A DNA stretch of 51,474 nucleotides, from the NCBI RefSeq assembly GCF_014654205.1, contig NZ_BNAW01000062.1, forward strand, positions 1 to 51,474, written 5' to 3'. Position numbers and translations under genes: made by a program. The notes beneath the pieces are model-generated. The model was not told the origin of the DNA and searched no databases. It was given only the letters and a program-made list of their open reading frames with translations. The stretch comes from Amycolatopsis bullii (lineage in GTDB: Bacteria; Actinomycetota; Actinomycetes; Mycobacteriales; Pseudonocardiaceae). Below, piece by piece: positions 1 to 7,016 of the stretch (the first letter of the stretch is position 1; each line of letters begins with the position of its first letter).

Positions 1-1
1 C

Positions 2-115
2 GGGCTGGCCGGGCTCGCCGAGCGCGTCGAAGCCCTGCGCGGCGAGCTCGACGCCGGGCCGGACGGGCAGCAGTGGCGGCTGCGCGCGTCCATCCCGCTG
101 CGGGCGGGCGCGTGA
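2..115 (+). CDS. Sensor histidine kinase, C-terminal fragment
   Basis: An open frame enters at the left edge and stops at 113-115. The 37 visible residues begin with a GLAGLAERVEAL stretch and end with RASIPL followed by a short tail. This is the pattern of the last part of a NarL-partner type histidine kinase ATPase domain, where GLxGMxERV and RAxLPL are typical. Its TGA overlaps the GTG of the next gene (GTGA), and that gene encodes a NarL-family response regulator, so the two form a two-component operon. The sensor domain lies outside the window, so the signal cannot be guessed. Confidence 0.7.
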   Translation, partial: GLAGLAERVEALRGELDAGPDGQQWRLRASIPLRAGA

Positions 116-771
116 CGCCCACGGTGCTGCTCGCCGACGACGAGCCGCTGGTCAGGACCGGATTGCGGGCGCTGCTGGAGCAGCAGGGCCTGCCGGTGGT
201 CGGCGAGGCGGCCGACGGCGGCGAGGTGCTGGACGCGGTGCGGCGGACCCGGCCGGACGTGGTGCTGATGGACGTCCGGATGCCCGGCACGGACGGCATC
301 GAGGCCACCCGGCAGGTGCTCGCGGCGCTGGCGGAACCCCCGAAGATCCTGGTCGTCACGACGTTCGACAACGACGACTACGTGCACGAAGCGCTGCTGG
401 CCGGGGCCAGCGGGTTCCTGCTGAAGCGGGCGCGCAAGGAGGAGATCGCGCACGCCGTGCGGACGGTGGCCGCCGGCGAGTCCCTGCTGTTCCCGGAGGC
501 GATCCGGCGGCTGGTGAGCGGGCGGGTCCCGGGCGGCGAGCACGCGCGGGCGGCGAAGAGGCTCACCCGCCGCGAAGCCGAGGTGCTGCGGCTCATCGCC
601 ACCGGACTGTCCAATCAGGACATCGCGGCGGCGCTGGTGATCAGCCTGGAGACGGTGAAGACCCACGTGGGCAACATCTTCACCAAGCTCGGCGCCGGGA
701 ACCGCAGCCAGGCCGTGGTCATCGCGTACGAAGCCGGGGTCGTCAAGCCGGGACACCTCGCCGGTCAATAA
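112..771 (+). CDS. NarL/LuxR-family response regulator
   Basis: A 219-residue two-component response regulator. The receiver domain occupies about residues 3-120: acidic pair D9-D10, phospho-acceptor D54 in the VVLMDVRMPG stretch, and Lys in LLKRA. The C-terminal LuxR-type helix-turn-helix lies at about 150-210, with LTRREAEVL and the recognition segment LETVKTHVGNIFTKL. I chose GTG at 112 because it overlaps the upstream kinase stop by four bases and places the protein start right before the receiver domain. An in-frame ATG at 73 would add 13 residues with no receiver homology. It should be phosphorylated by the adjacent kinase; target genes are unknown. The next gene encodes a phosphatase 156 bp away, but no operator links them visibly. 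Confidence 0.9.
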   Translation: MTPTVLLADDEPLVRTGLRALLEQQGLPVVGEAADGGEVLDAVRRTRPDVVLMDVRMPGTDGIEATRQVLAALAEPPKILVVTTFDNDDYVHEALLAGASGFLLKRARKEEIAHAVRTVAAGESLLFPEAIRRLVSGRVPGGEHARAAKRLTRREAEVLRLIATGLSNQDIAAALVISLETVKTHVGNIFTKLGAGNRSQAVVIAYEAGVVKPGHLAGQ

Positions 772-927
772 CCGACGTGCTCCCCGTCACCGGCGGGAAG
801 TCAGGAGTTCGGCAGGCGGTCATGCCCCGGTCGCCTTCAGTCTCCCCGTGACACACATGCACGAGGACTAATAGCCCGTGTCCGAAATCCGGGCCGTTAT
901 CCCCGAAGTTCGTGAATGAGGAGAAAC

Positions 928-2322
928 ATGGCTTCGCTGTTCGCCGGCCGCCGCCGGTGGCTCGTCGCGGGCGCGCTCGGCGCCGCCCTGGTCGCCGCCG
1001 CGCCGGTCGCCCTGGCCACCAACGGCTCCGACAACGCCGACGCGCGTTCGTCCGCCGGCACCGGTGACCGCACCGCCGACGTCCGCGCCGCGGTCCAGGG
1101 CGGCCACGCCCGCAACGTCATCCTGTTCATCGGCGACGGCATGGGCCAGTCGGAGATCACCGCCGCCCGCAACTACGAGCGCGGCGCCGCGGGCCGGCTC
1201 GCCATGGACGAGCTGCCGCTCACCGGCGACTACACGACCTACGCGGTCGAGCAGAACAACCCGGCCAAGCCGAACTACGTCACCGACTCGGCCGCGTCCG
1301 GCACCGGCTGGGCCACCGGCACGAAGACCTACAACGGCGCGATCTCCGTCGACGCCTACGGCAACGACGTCCCGACGATCCTGGAGCTGGCCAAGCGCAA
1401 CGGGCTGCGCACCGGCGACGTCACCACCGCCGAGGTCCAGGACGCGACTCCGGCCGTGCTCGGCGCGCACGTCGTCAACCGCGACTGCAAGGGCCCGGTC
1501 GAGACGACCGCGAAGTGCGCGAAGAACGCCAAGGAGAACGGCGGCCTCGGCTCGATCGCCGAGCAGCTGGTGCAGACCCGACCCGACGTCCTGCTGGGCG
1601 GCGGCGCGAAGTACTTCAACCAGCAGGTGACGGCGGGCAAATTCAAGGGCAAGACCGTCCTGGACCAGGCCAAGGCGGCCGGCTACACCGTCGTCAACAC
1701 CGCGGCCGACCTGGCGGCGGCGAAGAAGGGCAAGCCGGTCCTCGGCCTGTTCGCCGACGGCAACATGCCGGTGAACTGGACCGGCCCGGCGGCCGTGCAC
1801 GGCGGCACCGCGCCCACGCGCTGCGCGCCGAACCCGAAGCTCCCGGCGACCCAGCCGAAGCTGGCCGACCAGACCCGCAAGGCGCTCGAGCTGCTCGACG
1901 ACCGCCGCAGTGACAAGGGCTTCTTCCTGCAGGTCGAGGGCGCGAGCATCGACAAGCAGGACCACGCGGCCGACCCGTGCGGCCAGATCGGTGAGACGGT
2001 CGACTTCGACGCGGCGATCGCGGCGGGCACGGCGTTCGCCCGCAGCCACCCGGACACGCTGGTGCTGGTGACCGCCGACCACGGCCACAGCAGCCAGATC
2101 GTCGAGCCTGCCGCCACGCCGGGCCTGACCGCGACCCTGATCACCAACGAGGGCGCGAACATGACGCTGGCCTACGGCACGGCGGAAGCGGGCGGCTCGC
2201 AGTCGCACACGGGCACCCAGGTGCGCATCGCGGGCCTCGGCCCGCAGGCGGCCAACATCGTCGGCCTGACCAACCAGACCGACCTGTTCGGCACCCTGAA
2301 GCGGGCCCTCAAGCTGCGCTGA
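928..2322 (+). CDS. phoA: Secreted alkaline phosphatase, PhoA type
   Basis: A 464-residue metal-dependent phosphomonoesterase, expected outside the membrane. It starts with a signal peptide: an Arg-rich n-region (GRRRW) at about 8-11, a hydrophobic core, and APVALA near 25-30. The Arg-Arg motif would permit Tat export. Catalytic features of the PhoA family are visible: D70 in FIGDGMGQSE, nucleophile S121 in TDSAASGTG, E337 with D342/H346 in EGASIDKQDHAAD, D384-H385 in TADHGHSS, and H427 in QSHTGTQ. I chose ATG at 928 because AGGAG ends four bases upstream; an in-frame ATG at 916 has no ribosome site. Such enzymes scavenge phosphate from organic esters. I saw no convincing direct-repeat PHO box in the 156-bp upstream gap, so phosphate control is only a family expectation. 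Confidence 0.93.
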   Translation: MASLFAGRRRWLVAGALGAALVAAAPVALATNGSDNADARSSAGTGDRTADVRAAVQGGHARNVILFIGDGMGQSEITAARNYERGAAGRLAMDELPLTGDYTTYAVEQNNPAKPNYVTDSAASGTGWATGTKTYNGAISVDAYGNDVPTILELAKRNGLRTGDVTTAEVQDATPAVLGAHVVNRDCKGPVETTAKCAKNAKENGGLGSIAEQLVQTRPDVLLGGGAKYFNQQVTAGKFKGKTVLDQAKAAGYTVVNTAADLAAAKKGKPVLGLFADGNMPVNWTGPAAVHGGTAPTRCAPNPKLPATQPKLADQTRKALELLDDRRSDKGFFLQVEGASIDKQDHAADPCGQIGETVDFDAAIAAGTAFARSHPDTLVLVTADHGHSSQIVEPAATPGLTATLITNEGANMTLAYGTAEAGGSQSHTGTQVRIAGLGPQAANIVGLTNQTDLFGTLKRALKLR

Positions 2323-2424
2323 GTGGTGGGGTACACCCCCGGGACTTTCCGGTGGTCTCCCCGATACCCCCTGATGTCCGGTGTCCCTAGCGTGGGGAAC
2401 ACCGAGACACCAGGGGGTTTTCTC

Positions 2425-3519
2425 ATGCGGAAGTCATTGCGGGCCGTCACCGCCGGCACGCTCGTCGCGCTGCTCGCGGCCACCACGGCGGCACCGGCGC
2501 TGGCGGCGGCGAACCCGGTCCAGGAGAGCCTGGACGTGCTGACGGTCCAGGACGGCGTACCGGGGGCGGTGGCGGTCGTCCAGGACGGCCGGCGGACGCA
2601 GGTCACCCGCAGCGGCCAGGGTGACGTCACCACCGGGAAGCCGTTCCCGCGCAACGGTTCCTACCGGGCGGGCAGCGTCACGAAGACGTTCGTCGCCACG
2701 GTGGTCCTGCAGCTGGTCGCGGAAGGCCGGGTCCGGCTGGACGCGCCGGTGGCGCGGTACCTGCCGGGGCTGCTTCCCGACGAGCGGATCACGGTCCGGC
2801 AGCTGCTGCAGCACACGAGCGGGGTGCCGGACTACCTGCAGGACTTCGACCTGAGCGACCCGGAGGCGCTGCGCCACCGCGGCGCCGAGCCCGCCGAGCT
2901 GGTGGCGCTGGCGGTGAAGCACCCGGCGCTGTTCCCGCCGGGCACGAAGTGGTCGTACTCCAACACGAACTACATCGTGGCGGGGATGCTCGTGGAGAAG
3001 GCGACCGGCCATGCGCTCGACACGGAGATCGCCCGCCGGATCACCCGGCCACTGAGCCTGCACGACACGTACCTGCCTCGCCGCGGCGACGAGCGGCTGC
3101 CGTCCCCGCACGCGGTGGGCTACTTGCCGTTCGCCGGGAAGCTGGTCGACTTCAGCGACTTCGACGCGACGATCGCCTGGGCGGCGGGCGGCCTGGTCTC
3201 GACCCCGGCGGACCTGAACCGCTTCTACGGCGCGTTGCTGAGCGGCCGGCTGCTGCGCCCGGCCGAGCTGGCGGAGATGCGCCGCACGGTTCCGGCGGAC
3301 CTCGGCATCCCGGGCGCGGACTACGGCTTGGGCCTGGGCAGCATCCCGCTGTCGTGCGGAGTGGTGTGGGGGCACGAAGGGGGCATCATCGGCTTCACGA
3401 ACTTCGCAGGAGTGGGTCCGAAAGACCGGCGGGCGACGGTGGTGCTGAACGAAAACCCGACCCCGGCCGACACGAACGAGCATCTGGTCGCGGCTGTGGA
3501 TGCAGCGTTCTGTTCCTAG
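2425..3519 (+). CDS. Secreted serine hydrolase, class C beta-lactamase/DD-peptidase fold
   Basis: A 364-residue protein of the beta-lactamase family (serine hydrolase, often annotated D-alanyl-D-alanine carboxypeptidase). A signal peptide spans about residues 1-29, ending APALAAA. The active-site SxxK is S84-V-T-K87 (RAGSVTKTF), the second motif is Y178-S-N180, and the third element is HEGG near residue 316. The start is ATG 2425, with an AGGGGG ribosome site seven bases upstream; a longer in-frame start at 2323 lies in the intergenic region. Likely substrates are peptidoglycan stem peptides or small esters and amides, which the sequence cannot distinguish. It ends a four-gene co-directional stretch but is 100 bp from phoA, so it probably has its own promoter. 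Confidence 0.88.
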   Translation: MRKSLRAVTAGTLVALLAATTAAPALAAANPVQESLDVLTVQDGVPGAVAVVQDGRRTQVTRSGQGDVTTGKPFPRNGSYRAGSVTKTFVATVVLQLVAEGRVRLDAPVARYLPGLLPDERITVRQLLQHTSGVPDYLQDFDLSDPEALRHRGAEPAELVALAVKHPALFPPGTKWSYSNTNYIVAGMLVEKATGHALDTEIARRITRPLSLHDTYLPRRGDERLPSPHAVGYLPFAGKLVDFSDFDATIAWAAGGLVSTPADLNRFYGALLSGRLLRPAELAEMRRTVPADLGIPGADYGLGLGSIPLSCGVVWGHEGGIIGFTNFAGVGPKDRRATVVLNENPTPADTNEHLVAAVDAAFCS

Positions 3520-3535
3520 GCCGACGACCCGAACC

Positions 3536-3557
3536 TGTCGGTGGTGGCCGGTAGCGT
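3536..3557 (+). promoter_or_regulatory. RecA-NDp (PafBC-type) promoter motif, copy 1
   Basis: The element reads TGTCGGTG, eight bases, TAGCGT. This fits the actinobacterial RecA-independent DNA-damage promoter pattern TGTCRGTG-N8-TAnnnT. It is followed at 3566-3577 by the perfect palindrome GGGGGCGCCCCC. It points rightward into the 3' end of a minus-strand gene, so no coding target is evident. Confidence 0.5.
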
Positions 3558-3615
3558 GGAAGACGGGGGGCGCCCCCGCGGGCCGGGTGTTCGGCGACCG
3601 CGGGCCGCGCGAAAC

Positions 3616-3637
3616 TGTCGGTGGTGACCGGTAGCGT
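3616..3637 (+). promoter_or_regulatory. RecA-NDp (PafBC-type) promoter motif, copy 2
   Basis: A second copy lies exactly 80 bp after the first: TGTCGGTG, eight bases, TAGCGT, with the same GC palindrome at 3646-3657. From the motif to the palindrome the two copies are nearly identical, differing at one spacer base and two bases before the palindrome. Confidence 0.5.
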
Positions 3638-3666
3638 GGAATTCGGGGGGCGCCCCCGCGGCTAGC

Positions 3667-4164
3667 TCAGGGCAGCAGGTCGAGCGCTTCGGTCCACGGC
3701 CGCCGCACGTCCAGGCGGTGCAGCGTCACCCCGGCGCCCTCCAGGGTGTCGAGGTGGCGCTGCCACGCCGGGTGGTGAACCCGGGTGTCCTGGATCTGGT
3801 ACGCCACCACCATCGTGATCCCGGGCGCGCCCAGCACGTCACCGAGCATCGTCAAGGCCTGGTTGTCCGCGATCCCCAGCGCCAGCTTGGCCACCGAGTT
3901 CGCCGACGCCGGCGCGAACAGGAACACCGTCGGGTCCGGGTGCGGCCGCGGCTCGCCCGGCAGCCGGGACACGCTGCGGACCGGCAGGTCCGTGCAGGCG
4001 GCGACCTCGGCGAGCGCACCGGTTGCCTCGAGCCAGCGGTGCGCGGTCGGCGTCAGCGTGATCGCCGTCCGCCAGCCGCGGTCGGCCGCCGGGCGGGCCA
4101 GCTCGGCGGCGAACCGTGTGTCCAGCCCGCCGCACGAGCCGGCGACCAGCCCGAGGTCCCTCAC
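3667..4164 (-). CDS. Flavoprotein (DFP/HFCD family)
   Basis: A 165-residue single-domain flavoprotein of the family that includes phosphopantothenoylcysteine decarboxylases and UbiX-like enzymes. Near the start is the nucleotide-binding segment LGLVAGSCGG, then LTPTAHRWL, and FLFAPASANSVAKLALGIADNQ, the PASxNSxxK-type FMN-contact loop. The GTG start at 4164 overlaps the rsmB stop (GTGA), so it is the last gene of the fmt-rsmB operon. True CoaC function is unlikely because coaBC is present at 13.6-14.8 kb and this protein lacks the CoaB half. The substrate is unknown; nearness to fmt and rsmB does not define it. Confidence 0.8.
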   Translation of the reverse strand: MRDLGLVAGSCGGLDTRFAAELARPAADRGWRTAITLTPTAHRWLEATGALAEVAACTDLPVRSVSRLPGEPRPHPDPTVFLFAPASANSVAKLALGIADNQALTMLGDVLGAPGITMVVAYQIQDTRVHHPAWQRHLDTLEGAGVTLHRLDVRRPWTEALDLLP

Positions 4165-5585
4165 GGTTTGCGCAGCACGGCGCAGAACATCGCGTCCGTG
4201 CCGTGGCGGTGCGGCCACAGCTGGACGTACGGCCCGTCGCCGAGCTCCGGGACGCCCGGGAAGAACTCGCGCGCGTCCTGCACCTCGGCCTTCAGCCGGC
4301 GCGCCGTCTCCGCGAAGACGCCTTCGGTCTCGGCCAGGTGCGGCGAGCAGACGACGTAGGTCAGCACGCCGCCGGGCCGCAGCAGCTCGTAGGCCGCGGT
4401 GATCAGCTCGCCCTGCAGCTTCGTCAGGTCCGCGACGTCGGACGGCTGACGCCGCCAGCGCGCCTCCGGCCGCCGCCGCAGCGCGCCGAGGCCGCTGCAC
4501 GGCGCGTCGACGAGGATCCGGTCGTAGCCCGGTTCGAGACCGCTCTCCCGTCCGTCGGCCACGTGCACCTTCACCGGCAGGCCGCTCGTGGCCTTCTCGA
4601 CGAGCCTCGCGCGGTGCGGCGCCTTCTCGACGGCGTCGACGGTCGCCCCGCTCAGCGCGGCCAGCGCGCCGAGCAGCGCCGCCTTGCCGCCGGGGCCGGC
4701 GCACAGGTCGAGCCAGCGCTCGTCGGAACCTTCGAGCGGCACCTTCGTCGCGGCGATCGCGCAGAGCTGGCTGCCTTCGTCCTGGACCGCGGCCAGCCGC
4801 TCGCGGACCGGTTCGGCGTCGGCCGGGTCGCCGGCGCCCGCGGGCAGGCGCACGCCGTAGGGCGAGTACGGCGCCGGGTCGCCGCCGGTGATCGCGGCGA
4901 GCTCGTCGGCGCTGATTTCGCCGGGGCGGGCGACGAGGTGCACCTCGGGGCGCGCGTCGTCGGCTTCCAGGGCCGCCTTGAGGCCGGCTCCCTTGTCACC
5001 GAGCGCCTCGGCGAACGAGCGGGCGATCCAGCGCGGGTGCGCCGTGCGCAGCGCGTAGGCCCCGATCGGGTCGGCGGCCTCGTCCGGCGCCAGTTCGTCG
5101 AGCCACGCCGCTTCGTCCTTTTCGGACACCTTGCGCAGGATGGCGTTCGCGAAACCCGTGGCCCACGAACCGGCTTCCGCCCGCACCAAGTCCACAGTGG
5201 ACGTCACGGCGGCGTGCTCGGGGATGCGGGTGCGCAGCAGCTGGTAGACGCCGAGGCGCAGCGCGTCGAGCACCGCCGGGTCGGTCTGCTTGAGCGGGCG
5301 CTCGGCGCAGGACTCGATGATCGCGTCGAGCAGGCCCTGCGCCCGCGAGGTGCCGTAGGCGAGTTCGGTGGCCAGTGCGGCGTCCCGGCCGGTGATCCGC
5401 CGCTCGCGCAGCAGGTCCGGCAGGACGAGGTTGGCGTAGGCGTCCTTCGTCCGGACGGCCGCGAGCACGTCGAACGCGGCCTGGCGGGCCGGATCGACCT
5501 CCGGCGGGCGGCGCGGCCCTTCCTTGCGCGGTGCCGGACGGCCCCGCTGCGGCCGTGACGGACGTCGTTCCCTGTGGTCGTTCAC
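4161..5585 (-). CDS. rsmB: 16S rRNA (cytosine-5) methyltransferase RsmB
   Basis: A 474-residue NOL1/NOP2/Sun-type methyltransferase. After a basic tail (about 1-30) comes a NusB-like RNA-binding domain (about 30-170, starting ARQAAFDVLAAV), then a Rossmann SAM-binding domain with LDLCAGPGGKAALL. Two catalytic cysteines are visible: C363 in VDAPCSGLG and C413 in YVVCSPHLAE. In E. coli this enzyme makes m5C967 in the small-subunit rRNA. The GTG start overlaps the fmt stop by four bases, and its own stop overlaps the next gene start. The fmt-rsmB pairing is widespread in bacteria and supports the name. Confidence 0.93.
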   Translation of the reverse strand: MNDHRERRPSRPQRGRPAPRKEGPRRPPEVDPARQAAFDVLAAVRTKDAYANLVLPDLLRERRITGRDAALATELAYGTSRAQGLLDAIIESCAERPLKQTDPAVLDALRLGVYQLLRTRIPEHAAVTSTVDLVRAEAGSWATGFANAILRKVSEKDEAAWLDELAPDEAADPIGAYALRTAHPRWIARSFAEALGDKGAGLKAALEADDARPEVHLVARPGEISADELAAITGGDPAPYSPYGVRLPAGAGDPADAEPVRERLAAVQDEGSQLCAIAATKVPLEGSDERWLDLCAGPGGKAALLGALAALSGATVDAVEKAPHRARLVEKATSGLPVKVHVADGRESGLEPGYDRILVDAPCSGLGALRRRPEARWRRQPSDVADLTKLQGELITAAYELLRPGGVLTYVVCSPHLAETEGVFAETARRLKAEVQDAREFFPGVPELGDGPYVQLWPHRHGTDAMFCAVLRKP

Positions 5586-6508
5586 CGGAGGCGCTCTCCC
5601 TGGTCGATCCTCGTACCGCGCGCCCAGTCGGTGGCCGCCATCCGTTTCTTGCCGGGTGCCTGGACTTCGCCGAGCCGCAACGGCTTCGTCGCCGTCCCGA
5701 CCAGCACCCGTTTGCGTTCGACCACGATCTCGCCCGGCGGCGGGCCGGGTTCGTCGAGCACCGTGACCGGGCCGAGCTTGAAGCGTTCCCCGCGGAACTC
5801 CGCCCACGCGCCCGGGTCCGGGCTGACCGACCGGATCTGCCGGTCGACCGCCGACGCCGGGTCGGCGAAGGACACCCGCGCGTCCTCGACCGTCACCTTC
5901 GGCGCGTAGCTGACGCCCTCGGCGGGCTGCTCGCGCGCGACGAGGCTGCCGTCGGCCAGACCGTCCATGGTGGACAGCAGCAGCTTGGCCCCGGACTCCG
6001 CGAGCCGCCCGAGCAGCTCGCCGGCGGTGTCGGTGGCCCCGATCGCCTCGGTGACGACACCGTAGACCGGGCCGGCGTCCAGTTCCTTGACGATCCGGAA
6101 GGTGGAGGCGCCCGTGATCTCGTCCCCGGCGCGGATCGCGGCCTGCACGGGCGCGGCGCCCCGCCACGCGGGCAGCAGCGAGAAGTGCAGGTTCACCCAG
6201 CCCAGGCGCGGGATGTCCAGGGCGGCTTGCGGCAGCAGCGCCCCGTAGGCGACGACGGGACAGGCGTCCGGCGCGAGCTCGGCCAGCCGCGCGAGGAAGG
6301 CCGGATCACCGGCGCGCGCGGGCGTGAGGACTTCGATGCCGTGTTCGTCGGCGAGGGCGCCGACGGGCGACCGCACGACGCGACGGCCGCGCCCGGCCTG
6401 CGCATCCGGGCGGGTGACGACGGCGACGACCTCGTGCCGCCCGGACTCGAGCAGGGCACGCAGGGCGGGGACCGCCGGGTCGGGGGTGCCGGCGAAGACG
6501 AGCTTCAT
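5582..6508 (-). CDS. fmt: Methionyl-tRNA formyltransferase
   Basis: A 308-residue enzyme that formylates initiator Met-tRNA using 10-formyl-tetrahydrofolate. The N-terminal formyltransferase domain (about 1-190) carries the catalytic pattern N106-L-H108-F-S110-L-L-P with WRGAAPVQ, and an Asp in KELDAGPVY. The C-terminal tRNA-binding OB-like domain covers about 205-305. Length is typical of the family. It is first in a three-gene operon with rsmB and a flavoprotein, all joined by GTGA overlaps. Confidence 0.96.
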   Translation of the reverse strand: MKLVFAGTPDPAVPALRALLESGRHEVVAVVTRPDAQAGRGRRVVRSPVGALADEHGIEVLTPARAGDPAFLARLAELAPDACPVVAYGALLPQAALDIPRLGWVNLHFSLLPAWRGAAPVQAAIRAGDEITGASTFRIVKELDAGPVYGVVTEAIGATDTAGELLGRLAESGAKLLLSTMDGLADGSLVAREQPAEGVSYAPKVTVEDARVSFADPASAVDRQIRSVSPDPGAWAEFRGERFKLGPVTVLDEPGPPPGEIVVERKRVLVGTATKPLRLGEVQAPGKKRMAATDWARGTRIDQGERLR

Positions 6509-6691
6509 CGGCCCACCCCCGGCGGAAGCAGGGTTTCAGGTGGCTGGAACATCGGGGCCGAGTCTAGAAGGCGCCGTCGGGCCGGGCGCGCCAGTGCCCC
6601 GATGTGCCGATCAGCAGGTTGGCGGGGGTTGTCCACAGGGGGGTTGGGATGGGGACGACCGGGTGGGTTGCGGGGGCTTTTCCCGGCTTTC

Positions 6692-6732
6692 TGTCGGACT
6701 CCGGCGATACGCTGGACCCGGGGGGCGCCCCC
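6692..6732 (+). repeat. RecA-NDp-like motif with GC palindrome, copy 3
   Basis: It reads TGTCGGAC, eight bases, TACGCT (6692-6713), then GGGGGCGCCCCC at 6721-6732. Spacing between the motif and the palindrome is 29 bases, against 30 in the two copies at 3.5 kb. TTCGGCGAC follows the palindrome at 6750 here and at 3590 after copy 1, so the shared element is longer than the promoter. Confidence 0.5.
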
Positions 6733-6843
6733 GAGGCGTGGGGATGTTTTTCGGCGACATCGCCGGGCTTTGGCTGCCGGAAAGCTGCTTCGCTGGAAAC
6801 TCTGCCGGGGTTTCCCCGCCGGCCCGAACACCGGATTGTTCAA

Positions 6844-6899
6844 CGGCCGCCAGACCGTGTCAAGGCGGGAAAGCGTGCCTTGACACGGCCTGACGGCCG
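6844..6899. repeat. Long inverted repeat, 23-bp arms
   Basis: Arms at 6844-6866 and 6877-6899 pair over 23 bp with two mismatches around a 10-base loop. The inner twelve, CCGTGTCAAGGC, pair perfectly. It lies over 100 bp past the ggt stop, so it is more likely a dispersed repeat than the primary terminator. Confidence 0.7.
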
Positions 6900-6983
6900 C
6901 TGAGGTGGCTGCGTATCGGTCCGGCAGGGGGTGTGGTTGGTGGGCGTCCTCTGCCGGGGGCGAGCCGAAGGTCCCGGCCCCGG

Positions 6984-7008
6984 CGTCGCGAATGAGTCGT
7001 TCGCGACG
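6984..7008 (-). terminator. Hairpin after ggt
   Basis: Perfect 9-bp arms (CGTCGCGAA and its complement) flank a 7-base loop, beginning eight bases past the ggt stop in the minus direction. There is no U-tract on the minus strand, as is usual in actinobacterial terminators. Confidence 0.5.
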
Positions 7009-7016
7009 TTTCCGAC

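Larger units (their letters stand above)
3535..3661. repeat. 80-bp-period tandem repeat with GC palindromes
   Basis: Two copies of a roughly 47-bp block are spaced by 80 bp in the gap between two convergent genes. Each has the promoter-like motif followed by GGGGGCGCCCCC. The palindrome could act as a bidirectional terminator-like hairpin. A diverged third copy lies at 6692-6732. Confidence 0.65.
6509..7016. other. 508-bp intergenic region with repeats, no convincing gene
   Basis: The gap between fmt and ggt holds a third RecA-NDp-like motif with GC palindrome (6692-6732), a long inverted repeat (6844-6899) and a short hairpin just past the ggt stop (6984-7008). An open frame of 99 codons at 6604-6903 on the plus strand crosses these repeats, has no ribosome site and looks non-coding. 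A promoter for fmt should lie near 6510-6600 but I could not pick one out. Confidence 0.6.

Noticed and set aside
772..927. PHO box upstream of phoA
   Set aside because: Only isolated GTCACC-like and GTTCGTGAA words; no 11-bp direct repeats as in actinobacterial PhoP sites.
2365..2393. DNA-damage promoter before the secreted serine hydrolase (TAGCGT at 2388)
   Set aside because: TGTCCGGT precedes it but with five rather than eight spacer bases, so it does not fit the motif.
3667..4704. A 345-codon frame joining the flavoprotein to an upstream Arg-rich extension
   Set aside because: The extension lies inside rsmB in another frame; GTG 4164 with a GTGA overlap is the better start.
6604..6903. 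A 99-codon frame in the fmt-ggt gap
   Set aside because: No ribosome site, and it covers three repeats and ends in the long inverted repeat.
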